Assembly: GCF_947172395.1 (NCBI RefSeq)
Contig: NC_069104.1
Coordinates: 4,863,355 to 4,927,354, forward strand
Length of the DNA: 64,000 nucleotides
Direction: 5' to 3'
Source of the DNA: Bicyclus anynana
Taxonomy: Eukaryota; Arthropoda; Insecta; Lepidoptera; Nymphalidae
Shown here piece by piece: positions 36,779 to 47,100 of this stretch. How positions within the stretch are numbered: the first letter of the stretch is position 1; each line of letters begins with the position of its first letter. Under the pieces are notes generated by a model that was given only the letters and a program-made list of their open reading frames with translations, was not told the DNA's origin and did no database searches. The position numbers and the translations under genes were made by a program.

Positions 36779-39258
36779 TTACCTGTACTGTTTCATTAAG
36801 TCATATTTCTCCCATGGTGTTTTTCTTAACTCCCTTCTTACTCTGTCCTTTTCTTTTAAGTATTCTTCTATATTTGAGACTCCTTTTAACTCTTGCCGTT
36901 CCCACCTTTCAAGCCAGGGCCTTGGTTTTAACTTTACCTGAACATAATAAAAAGAAGCACAAATTAAAACCAAAAAAGTTTGTTTTATATCACAATGTAT
37001 AATAAATATGAGTAGCGAAGACTGTAATTTTCTAGTGGGTAACCAGTTAACGTGTTTTTGGCTGAGTATGTTAAATTACTAATATCTGTACTTGTAAACT
37101 ATTAAAAGGTAACCTGAATGCTGATAGAAATTGGGTTGTTGTAACCATCGCCCCTGGTAAATATAGTATCCACAAGTAAATCTGTGATGATCTATAATAT
37201 AAAAATGCTGTATGTGTTGCTTAGCACAAATCTCAAAAACAGCTGCACACAAATTTCATTAGTTCTTTTTTAAAGAATATTGCTTGAATAATGAGGTAGG
37301 TTATTACAGAGAAATATTAAAAAAATGCCTGTAAGTCTATAAAAACTTTTCTATACTTCCAGATAAACAATTCGTAATAATACTAAAAAGTGAATTTTTA
37401 ACCGACTTCAAAAATAGGAGGAGGTTTCTCAATTCGACCGTATATATTTTTTAAAACTTTAATACCATACATAAAGTTCAAGTGGTAGTGAAGAGGTTCC
37501 GGGAAAGCAAAACAATTCAGTGAAGTTAGGAAAGGGGGTAGGGTAACATAGATTAAATTTTATTTCTGTATTCCTACAGGAAAGGATTGTTGGTTATATT
37601 ACAAAATGTATATACCTGAACAGGATTGACAGGTACGGGTGTGCCTTCCGGTAATATCTCAGGATCCATGTCCAGTGGGAATGTGGAGTACTCTGGTAGT
37701 GCATCCCGCAAATAGTACAGTTTGTCATCAAGCCGTTTCTCAAGCCTCAGCACTTGTATTGACTGTATCATAGGATCATACAGTTCATATCTGACCTGAA
37801 ATATTAATTCATTACAAAAAAATGTTACATTGATAATGTAATAAACAAAGTCAGGTTACAGCAATTATAATTCCAGAGCAGCTGAACAATTGTTTTTTTT
37901 AATTTTAATATCAGATATCAAATCTGAATCAGTGATCAGACTGTGGACCATTATCCAATAAAATGACTGATGTAGTGTCCGTCCAGGAATTTTTATTATC
38001 AGCTAACCATCCATAAATTATACAGTATAGAAAAAGTATAGTAAGAAAAGTACAGTATAGTATAAGTATTATACATTGTATTACAGTAAAAAATTTGTAA
38101 ATGGAAACAAATGAATATACTAAAAACAAATTATTATTCACCTCCACTCCCTGATGATCAATAACATTCCTCAGTATAAACTCAGCTCTAAGCCCACAGC
38201 CCTTGCGCTCAATGCAAATACCAACAAATTTGTTGGTCTTGCTCTGTGCATGAGGGTCAGATATAGTCACAGCCAATATTGAGCCTAAAAAAAAATTAAA
38301 AATCATGTTGACCTACTTTTTTTAATTGAACATAGCAAAATATATAAATTCCCTTATGCATCCTTGTCAAGTTGATAACAGACATTAAAAATCTTTTGAT
38401 ATCAATAAGAGGAATACAAAGCAAACCAGTATAAAAGAAGGATATTTCCATTTTGTATAATTTTACATAGTGTACATTCAAATTGGTTCCGGGGCATGCA
38501 CCTCCAACTTTTCAGTTGTGTGCATTTTAAGAAATTAAATATCACATGACTCAAACAGTTAAGGAAAACATTGGAGGAAACCTGCATACAGAGAATTTTC
38601 ATAATTTTCTGTGTGTGTGTGTGAAGTCTGCCAATCCACAATGGGCCAGGGTGGAGGACTATTGGCATGCTCTCTGAGGCACAGGGTAAATTCCCGACTC
38701 TGGGTTGATTGATATAAGAAAAACTCAGTCTCTCATATACAGCCCAAACCGGGAATCGAACCCAGGACCTTGTGATTCAAAACCATAGGGTAAACACTGG
38801 ACCAACTAGGCAGTCGTCATACTGAAAGGGTCATACATTATCATATTTAACTAGTACCTACCCACGTAAAATTCAGGGATATCGATTTGACTCCTTCTTT
38901 TAAGCATGTCAGCTCTTTCCATCTTTTCCCGTAAGCTGTTTCGCCATTTTGGATTAGGATCTGGTAGAAATTCTGGATATACATGTCTGTATTCGAGCAC
39001 AGGGTTATTAAACTTCGGCTTAGGGCGAATAGGTTTTTCTTGTTCTCCCTCGGTATTCTCAAGAACGTCTGCTTTTTCAGGCAAAGTCGACAATAGGCGA
39101 CAATCTAAAACATAATCGCAGGTAATACTGAAAGTTATTTCCAATACAAATCTAAACAAAATAAGAAGAAGTAAAATTAATAAATTATAACCTCTTCGTA
39201 ACATCCATTTTCCTACGGAAAAAATGTCAAGAGATGATTTTCTTATAACCAACGCCAT
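36779..39258 (-). CDS. mRpL19: Mitochondrial large ribosomal subunit protein bL19m (mRpL19), four exons
   Basis: Encodes a structural protein of the mitochondrial ribosome large subunit (bL19 family), made in the cytosol and imported into the matrix. Exons on the minus strand are 39258-38862, 38284-38142, 37795-37616 and 36937-36779. All junctions are GT-AG and the phases agree, giving 292 codons plus stop. Recognisable family blocks are YPEFLPDPNPKWRNSLREK, then IDIPEFYVG spliced to SILAVTISDPHAQSKTNKF, CGLRAEFILRNVIDHQGVEV, LRLEKRLDDKLYYLRDALPE, ILPEGTPVPVNPVQ and VKLKPRPWLERWERQELKG. The N-terminus is Arg/Lys-rich, as expected of an import presequence, but is followed by an odd hydrophobic run (residues 24-48). 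That run may be a short 87-nt intron (39191-39105) that stays in frame. The end is TAA at 36781-36779. The bases there (CAG|GTAACA) also resemble a splice donor, so a further short exon is not excluded. SCOC is divergent upstream. Identity is very secure; the extreme ends are less so. Confidence 0.95.
37380..37450 (+). repeat. Common insect repeat scrap in mRpL19 intron 3
   Basis: TTTTAACCGACTTCAAAAAT followed by AGGAGGAGGTTTCTCAATTC is a frequent insect transposon end. Only this short piece is present. Confidence 0.45.
38485..38682 (+). mobile_element. SINE1, 5'-truncated copy in mRpL19 intron 1
   Basis: Begins at CCGGGGCATGCACCTCCAAC and runs to the GGGCCAGGGTGGAGGACTAT part. Opposite strand to mRpL19. 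Confidence 0.75.
38684..38820 (-). mobile_element. tRNA-like SINE head in mRpL19 intron 1
   Basis: The minus strand has TGCCTAGTTGGTCCAGTGTT and the B box GGGTTCGATTCCCGG. A short body with ATCAATCAACCCAGAG follows. SINE3-like in its head. Confidence 0.5.
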
Positions 39259-39941
39259 TCCAAAAAATGTATTTTATGCACGTTATCTTGATTTAAGTAC
39301 GTGTTTACACAATTTTTGTAATTAAGTTAGAAAGTCATTTAAAATTTAAATTTTAATTCTTCAAAATTAAAAACATAATTTTATTTTACAGTTTACACAC
39401 AATACGGATGTGGATTTGTCGTCTGTGTCAAACGTCAAAGTCAAATGTTGTCTTTGGCAAAGCACAGACAGCTAATAGCCACAAATGGCCACAAACAATG
39501 AGAAAAAAGTAAGTACATGGAAAGTACAATACATTGACAAATAAAAATTACGTTTTTAACTGAAATGTACTGAAAAAAACAAGACACAAGACGCCATTTT
39601 TTTTTAATAATATTGGAAATTATCGATACGACGCTTCGTGTCGTGCGAACGTAAGAATGTATTTAATTTTGAATTTGTATTTAGTTTGGCGTCAGGCGAT
39701 TTATATTATTATTAATTAGTCTGAGGGTTGGGCTGGTTCACCGTTCCGTGTACGCATTCTTTAAATTTAATCTGTGGATATATCTGTCTTCTAAGGTTGT
39801 GACCATAATCTGGGGTTGTAACCACAGACGACAAATAAACGATTTATTTGTTGACCTAATTGTCAATGTCATTCCTCAATTTGTTTTAATTTGTCAAATC
39901 AAACAAATAAAGAAAAGAACTTGGATTGAATTTGGAGTAAA
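39259..39941. promoter_or_regulatory. Shared intergenic/promoter region of the divergent mRpL19-SCOC pair
   Basis: This 683-bp gap separates the two start codons, which point away from each other. It must contain both 5' UTRs and both core promoters, or one bidirectional promoter. I see no TATA box in a convincing position. No SINE or Helitron is recognisable inside it, in contrast to the repeat load on either side. Confidence 0.6.
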
Positions 39942-40804
39942 ATGTCGTCCATTATCCAAAAATGTAATGATGACAACATTCCTTTGGCCGACGATGATCC
40001 CCAAGTGATTATAACTGACGATATGGACAACAACCGCATGGATCACGGTCGGTCAATGGATTCGCTTCCTAGTTCCTACACGGGAGGTTCTTCCAGCCCA
40101 GGGTTGAACGGACCAGCTAGTTATGAAGCAGATTCTGGAATAGATGAACAGGAGGAAAAGGCGCGCCTAATATCTCAAGTCTTAGAGCTTCAGAACACTT
40201 TAGATGGTATATATTTTTTATTCTTATTTACACGATTTTCATTGTTTTATCAGAAAAGTTATTTGTTTGTAAGTAGGTAGGTCTCTAAGGTAATTTATAA
40301 TATTAGGTTTCAAAAAAGGTTGTTTCTAATAATTCCCTTAATGGATCACAAAACAGTAGATTGAGGAATTATTTGACATGATTTGTGTTAACATTATTAC
40401 TGGAAGAATATAAAACGCTGAGCGTACATTTTGAAACTTGATTATTTTCTATAATTTTTATAAAGTTTTTTTAACCTCGACTTTTTCGAAGTTTATTTTA
40501 AAATAATATTTAAAATACCTACTTAAAGTGACTATGTTAAGGTATTATTTAAACAACATATTTTAAAAATTAAAAAAGGAAATATTCATAATTTAAATTA
40601 TACCCAATGTTGTAGAATTCATGCAAATCATATTCATTCTTATAAATTAATTATGCTTGTTTTTCAGATCTGTCACAAAGGGTTGATTCAGTAAAAGAAG
40701 AAAACTTAAAACTACGCTCTGAAAACCAAGTCTTAGGTCAATACATAGAGAACTTGATGTCTGCGTCTTCAGTATTTCAGTCCACTAATGTTCATAAGAA
40801 GTGA
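39942..40804 (+). CDS. SCOC: Short coiled-coil protein (SCOC) homologue, two exons
   Basis: Encodes a small coiled-coil protein. In animals, SCOC family members bind Arl small GTPases at the Golgi and take part in vesicle traffic and autophagy control. Exon 1 is 39942-40206 and exon 2 is 40668-40804. The junction splits a GAT codon (donor GGTATAT after 40206, acceptor TTTTCAG ending 40667), giving 133 residues. Residues 1-70 are a low-complexity acidic/Ser-rich leader (LADDDPQVIITDD, SSYTGGSSSPG). Residues 71-133 are the conserved heptad region, with EEKARLISQVLELQNTLDD, LSQRVDSVKEENLKLRSENQ and VLGQYIENLMSASSVFQST, nearly unchanged in animals. The start ATG has A at -3. An AATAAA signal lies at 40862-40867, about 60 nt after the stop. 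It diverges from mRpL19. Length and the coiled-coil block match the family. Confidence 0.95.
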
Positions 40805-40861
40805 ACTGTGCCAGTATACACTATAACATTAACCAAGCTAATATTTAAAATTAGTTTTTTT

Positions 40862-40867
40862 AATAAA
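40862..40867 (+). terminator. Poly(A) signal AATAAA of SCOC
   Basis: A canonical AATAAA lies about 60 nt after the SCOC stop codon. Confidence 0.7.
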
Positions 40868-40869
40868 CA

Positions 40870-42260
40870 ACAAAAGTATAGCTTTCAATTTGAATAACAA
40901 TTTATTAATTAATCTAACAGATCTATGTCCCTAGCACCACAGAATCACTGTTATCATAAGTATAGGGAATTAAGGAGCTTAGAGCAATTGCCCGATAAAA
41001 AATAATCAATTGTTATAATTTGTTTTTAATTTTCTCTTTGACTCTTGTTTGTAAATAACATTTCCCTTAGCTCTCTCAATCTTATTAGCACTGAGTATTT
41101 TAGAGTATCATCACTATACTTTGTTTTTTATTCACTTATTAGAGGAATATAAAACTTTAGCTTTATGCTCAAAATTACATGGCTTTATGGCTTGTGTTAT
41201 ATTTAATGACAATTATTGTAAGTATTTTTTTTATTAGCAATGACTAAAAGTGTAGCAAATAGCTGTCCCCCACAGTGTGTTCAAACATATATATTCTATC
41301 CTGTGGGTAAACTATAATTTTTTCAACTAGTATTAATGAAGTGATCAGTTGGCTGCTTCTGGAAGACAGTTTGGCTTTCCACGTGGTATTAAGGTGTTTA
41401 AAGTGGTACAAACGTATCTGGCCTGGTGAAAGTGTCGCTGTTGTTGTACTTTTAGTATGTTTTCTTTTACAAATGGCGACCACCTCAATGTTACGTTCCA
41501 GTTTTGGCCACACAAGTTAGAAAAGTTTGTAGCACTTCATGCATTTGGTACATGTTTCTTGATAAATGGGTTAAACATATAAACTAAATAATTTAACAGT
41601 ATGTTTCCGCTGAGTTGACTTTCTCTTACAAACACACAAAGAGTAGTTAACTTATTACTACATTCATTCTAAATTTTTTTTCAGGAATATGTATAAGTTC
41701 ATTATAATGCATAAATGCACAGATTAAACAATACAAAGCAGATAGAGCAAATACAATAAAATGTATTTCAAAATTTATGAAGGATGCAGATGTGAAGGAG
41801 ACGTGTGACATTTGTTTTTTTTTTTAGTTTCACCAGCTTCACCACACTGCTTGTAAAGGCTCTTTCTGGATCATCTTTATTCTGTGCATATAGGTAATTC
41901 AGCCGATAACCAATTCTATTCATGTTTATAAAATTACAAAGTTTACATTCCATATTTTTTTTAATAACTGGATCACAATATAATATCTTAATTTCATTAA
42001 CTATTGTATTTGAACTATAATAGCTTATAAATATATTAATTGTAAACCAATGAAACTTTTATTTAAACCCCTTTTGGATCTATCCTGTATACATTCATTG
42101 TTAGCTGTGTGTTAGCTATATAATTTGCATAAGGCAAAACAAAAGAAAATTTTATAAAATATAATTTAAATCAATTAATTTTATTTATTTATATGATTTA
42201 TTTTATATAAATATAATTTCAATTTATTGATGTTATAATATATGTAATGTTACTTTTTTT
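40870..42260. other. Intergenic, SCOC 3' flank
   Basis: AT-rich with no recognisable gene. Frames at 41244-41513 and 41768-41953 have no family motif. Confidence 0.45.
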
Positions 42261-42264
42261 TTAT

Positions 42265-42556
42265 TCTTGACAAGTTAGCCCTTGACTACAATCTCAGCTG
42301 ATGGTAGGTGATGATGCAGTCTAAGATGGAAACAGGCTAACTTGTTAGGAGGAGGATGAAATCGTACCGGAACGCTAAATCGCTTGGCGGTACGTCTTTG
42401 CCGGTAGGGTGGTAACTAGCCACGGCCAAAGCCTCCCACCAGCCAGACCTGGACCAATTAAGAAAATCGCAGATTGAGATTTGGCCAGCTGGGGATCGAA
42501 CCCAGGACCTCCGTTTTGTAAATCCACCGCGTATACCACTGCGCCACGGAGGCCGT
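42265..42556 (-). mobile_element. SINE2, full copy
   Basis: The minus strand starts GGCCTCCGTGGCGCAGTGGT, has the B box GGGTTCGATCC, and runs to the GTCAAGGGCTAACTTGTCAA end followed by an A-rich tail. Confidence 0.88.
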
Positions 42557-42631
42557 CGACTTATGTAACACCTTTCGCATCAGTATATCTCTAAAGCATG
42601 GCACAGAAATTCCCTTATATTTTAAAAGATA

Positions 42632-42778
42632 CTAGCAGACGCCACGCGGTTTCACCCGCGTAACAGGATTACAGGGATAAAATTTAGCCTAGGTATAGCA
42701 CTCTAATCAGTTCTGTAGTTTCGGAGCCTATTCAATACAAACAAACAATCAATCAATCAAATCTTTCATCTAGAATCA
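42632..42778 (-). mobile_element. Helitron fragment
   Basis: CTAGCAGACGCCACGCGGTT then AGGGATAAAATTTAGCCTA and CAAACAAACAATC, in minus orientation. Confidence 0.65.
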
Positions 42779-43360
42779 ATAATTATTAGTATTGAAAAGA
42801 GGTTTGGAACTGAGAACCACCACTCTGCCTCAATGCGGTATGGCGGGTATCAGCATATTAAGTTGTCGGTAGAGTTAATAAAGTAATATAGGTAGATATG
42901 AGAGTTTGCTACAGTAAAATTACGCTATTTTAGTCATAAAAACAGCTATATCAGGAAACCACGGCTGCCTCAAGTGAGCGAGTGACTCAATCGTGTTCTA
43001 TGACGAAAATTCCGAGACAAAGCGGATGATACCACAGCCAGACTGTGTGACTGCGGTGTGGAGCTTATTAAACCCAGCATTACCTAAGCCGCTTAGTACC
43101 TATGTAAAAACTAGTACTATAATAGTCACGCAACCGTACTGCACCAGCCGCGCGCGTGAAAAGTACGTGACTTAAACGTGACGTAAAGATGCACAGTGTT
43201 GGCATGCTATTGCTTTTTCCACGAAAAAAAGGTTCATATTTAGGGTTTATTTATTTATTTAAGGTAACTCCATATTTGTATTTAAGGGAATATTAATCAT
43301 TATTTATTACTTAATTAGTTTGGCGTTCATGTTTTTATGACACGTAGGTACTTATACTCA

Positions 43361-43390
43361 ACCCACATTTAAATATTTTTAAATGTGGGT
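43361..43390. repeat. Hairpin: 13-bp stem
   Basis: ACCCACATTTAAA pairs with TTTAAATGTGGGT across a TATT loop. Confidence 0.85.
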
Positions 43391-43779
43391 AACTTAAAGG
43401 TAATTATAGCAGGTACACGTGCTTGCCCTTGTAATGCTTTTCCTTTACAACGTGCAACCATAACATACCAAAGCGTAGAAATAAAAAAATCAAAATTAAT
43501 TAATTGTAAGTAAACTTCAACTTTAACTGATTATAAAGATTAAAGATTCACCACCGATTCGGAAGGCAGATTCTGAAAGAGTCATCAAAATCTCAATAGA
43601 AAAATACTTTTTAATTTTAATTTTAAAATACATTTTCTTTTCTTCTCCTTCCTATGTGAAGGTGGAAGCTGATCGAATGATGAAATAAAATTAGGGATTC
43701 ATCCATTATTGTGTGTTTATGTATTTAAGTAGTGTTTTTACGTTTTGAGTTTAGATCATAAGAATAATACCTATGTTTG

Positions 43780-43817
43780 TTCAAAGTTTTTGCTTACCTA
43801 TAAGCAAAAACTTTGAA
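43780..43817. repeat. Perfect hairpin: 17-bp stem, 4-nt loop
   Basis: TTCAAAGTTTTTGCTTA at 43780-43796 pairs with 43801-43817; loop CCTA. Confidence 0.92.
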
Positions 43818-44129
43818 AAAATATTATTATTATTCGTGCACCTTACACAATCATCGTGCACTTAAACAATTAGTTAGGTACTACAATTAGTTTTTGATTT
43901 TACCTCAACACAAATCTTCATACAATGTTGAATTAAAATAATTATTGATCATCTTTTCCGGGAAATTGTGAATCCCTGGGGAAAACATTTATGCGTTGTC
44001 CCTTTTAAACACATGACGAATCAATAGCGCTGCTCAGTTACTCTTTGTCATTGTCAAAAAAATCAGTCGATCATTGACAGTGAGAGAGTGTTTACGTGCT
44101 TTGCGTCGCATTTTTCCGAATTATAAAAT

Positions 44130-47100
44130 ATGCCGAAAAAACTAAAAGTGGTTGTAAAGTCCCTATATTCACACGAAATTCGTAAAGATGTCAGCTTGGA
44201 GAGTTTAAAATCTTTAAAACTCGAGGACGCTTGGCCATTCATAAGGGATGAAATCGAAATTGAAATTGGAAGCAACCAGTTAGTCTGTATCCCGCATATA
44301 ACAGAAGCCGATCTGTACAAAGTTACGTCTCTATTTGTGCCGAATGAAAAAGAAACAAACGGTAAAAAGTTCACACCACTCGGGGAGTTGAAGAAGAATA
44401 TAAATAAGGAGAAATCTGACCCGGAATACGTTGATCTTCTGGACCAGGATGACTTTCAAGATCACGATTTTAAGTTTCCCCATGAAAGCGTAAAGGTAGG
44501 TACCTAATTTTATTTTTGAAACCTATAATCTAATGGTTAACTTATTCAAAAATCGAATGTTTCATGTCCCACATGACCTTGTTCACCTTGCGCATCCTGT
44601 GCTATAACCACGGCTCTCGATGTTATTAGGACACGAGAGGTCAAACGAGATCATTCCATTTTTGAATAGGTACAGTACTAAATACAATTATTGAAGTCCT
44701 GGAATATCTATATTAAAGGGCACGTGAAATGAAAACAATGCATCAGTGAGCACAAAATAAATTATCAACTTAAAATATGGCTATCAATATTAAAACTGTG
44801 TTGTGATTACAAACAATGAAAACAAATAATAATACCCTATTCTTCAAGTACCTATTTATGAAGATAGATTCACCCAAGCAGGGATTTCCTGGATACAGGT
44901 GGCTCAGGATTGAGATATTTGGAATTCAAAAGGCCTATGTACTGCAGTGGATGTCCATTGGCTGATATGATGATGCTGATGATGATGATATTCACACTAT
45001 TATTATCTGCAGATTGCTCCATATTTTTGTACATCATTTTTACAACCCACTACAGGGCCAAGTCTAGTAGGATAGGAGATATGGAGCTTAGACCCACCAA
45101 ACTGCTTTATTGTGGTGTGGAGGGTATGGTGGTGATTTTGTTCAGTCTAATATTAATGATAGTCATTGATACCTTAAGCTTAAGGTGGCTTAACAACCAC
45201 CAACTTCCAACTCTAGGCTGAAAATTCTTGAATGAAAGAAAAGCACAATATTTACAACTCAGGACTTGAACCTTGGTCCTAGCAATATGAAATCACATAG
45301 AATAAGCACTGAACCAACAGGCAGTTATTGTGAAATTAACTGTTTTTTTTTAATTGTTGTTGTTTTTTTTTTTAATTTTGATGGTATAAAATTATAGATT
45401 TTTAATAATCACAGAACATAATATTGTAAATGTTTATTTTAACACCTATAATCTAGTCAGGGTTGGTATGACATTGTACTCATTTCATAATAATTACCTA
45501 CTAATCAATAACATTGCAGCGTGATCTATGGTATAGTATTCACGGGATGCTCATTCTGGTTATTGTAATTTTAGTGTTGTAGTGTTGTGTTGTGCACAAG
45601 GCTTATGACTAGGGTAGGCATTACATATACTATATTTACATCTAGAGCATGAGCGTAGGGAAGCATTTAGAGCTTAGAACCATCACTCTGCTACAATTTG
45701 GGTTGGTGGGTTTATGGTGGTTATATCAGATTCTGTAACAATAACTATTAGATGTTATTAATAATGATCCATTACCAGTAGCTCAACATGCTTTAATAGG
45801 CATAGGGGTTCATCACCACTAACTTTCCAAATCTAAATACTAAGAATATCTTGGAAATGAAAAAAATATTGGATTTATCTTTATTAGCCATTCCCAAGAT
45901 CAGAACCCAGGACCCAATATTATGTAAACTCGTACACTAACCAACGGACCAACCAACAAGGTTATTAGATAAGTCTAAAAGTAAACTAATATTAAGTTAT
46001 TTCTGTTTGTAGATAACATTACAAGATGAAGCAATCAAAAACAAAGTTAGAGTGATCATGATAAATTTCTCCCAATCAAGAATTCCAAAAGGCAAAGATT
46101 TTGTCAACAACATTTATTTGGATGTTAAGAACAATCCAGGTAAGTATTTCTCATTAAATTAATGAACAACTTAATATTATTGTTTTATGATACACTTAGC
46201 CAAGTCTTATTTAAACTCTTGAGTGTAAGTAGAGTTTATGTTTGAGTAGTTTTGATTATTATAATAAATCTAAATATTTACTCAAAACTCAGAGGTGATT
46301 GACTGATATACAATCCAATCTATCAACTGAACTGAACCCAAACCACAGAACGGATCAGGCTGAAATTTGGCATGCAGGCAATTCTAGGTCTCTAGATCAA
46401 TTCTATTACCCCCCCCCCCCCCCCCCCCAATGGGATAAAATAGGGGATGAAAGTTTGTATAAAACTGTAAATTTTGCGCCGATTTGGCTGAAATTTGGAA
46501 TGAAAATAGACTTTACTCTTGGATTAACACATAGGCTACTTTCATCGCGGAAAAATCCATAGTTCCCGCGGGATTGCCTTTGGTTCAGTGAGTGCAGGTT
46601 TGAATTCGGTCTGGGGCATGCACCTCCAACTGCAATGTGAATTTTAAGAAATTTAATATCACATGTCTCAAATGGTTAAGGTAAAATATCGTGAGGAAAC
46701 CTGCATACCTGAGAATTTCCGTATGAAAGTCTGCCAATCTGGATTGGGCCAGTGTGGTGGACAATCTAACCCCTCTGAGAGGGGTTAGGCCAATAGTTCA
46801 CCATGCTGGCCCAATGTGGATTCGCAGACTTCACACACCAAGATAATTAAGAAAATTCTCAGGTTTCTTCCTTCACCGTTTGAGACACGTGATATTTAAT
46901 TCCTTAAAATGCCGTGATAGCCCAGTGGATATGACCTCTGCCTTTGATCCGGAGGGCGTACGTTCGAATCCGCGCCTCCAACTTTTCAGTTGGATCATAA
47001 AGTTATCATATTTTTTTTACAGCTCTGAAAGGAAAGAAGTCAGTTTACATGATCACAAGTGTGTTGATGGCAAAAACCATAGAGTTCAGAGTGACCCGCG

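Larger units (their letters stand above)
42780..44060. other. Intergenic, upstream of the four-exon gene
   Basis: Two hairpins (43361-43390, 43780-43817) are listed separately. At 42801-42855, ACCACCACTCTGCCTCAATG resembles the distal part of SINE3. No gene. Confidence 0.45.

Noticed and set aside
36784..36790. Splice donor instead of stop at the end of mRpL19 (CAG|GTAACA)
   Set aside because: No downstream exon in phase with a recognisable bL19m ending was found; the TAA is kept, with doubt noted.
44063..44374. 103-codon frame antisense to exon 1 of the four-exon gene
   Set aside because: Shadow of the real exon; no splice partners or motif on the minus strand.
46299..46562. 87-codon frame with a proline run
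   Set aside because: The prolines come from the C20 tract and the rest from a Helitron-like fragment.
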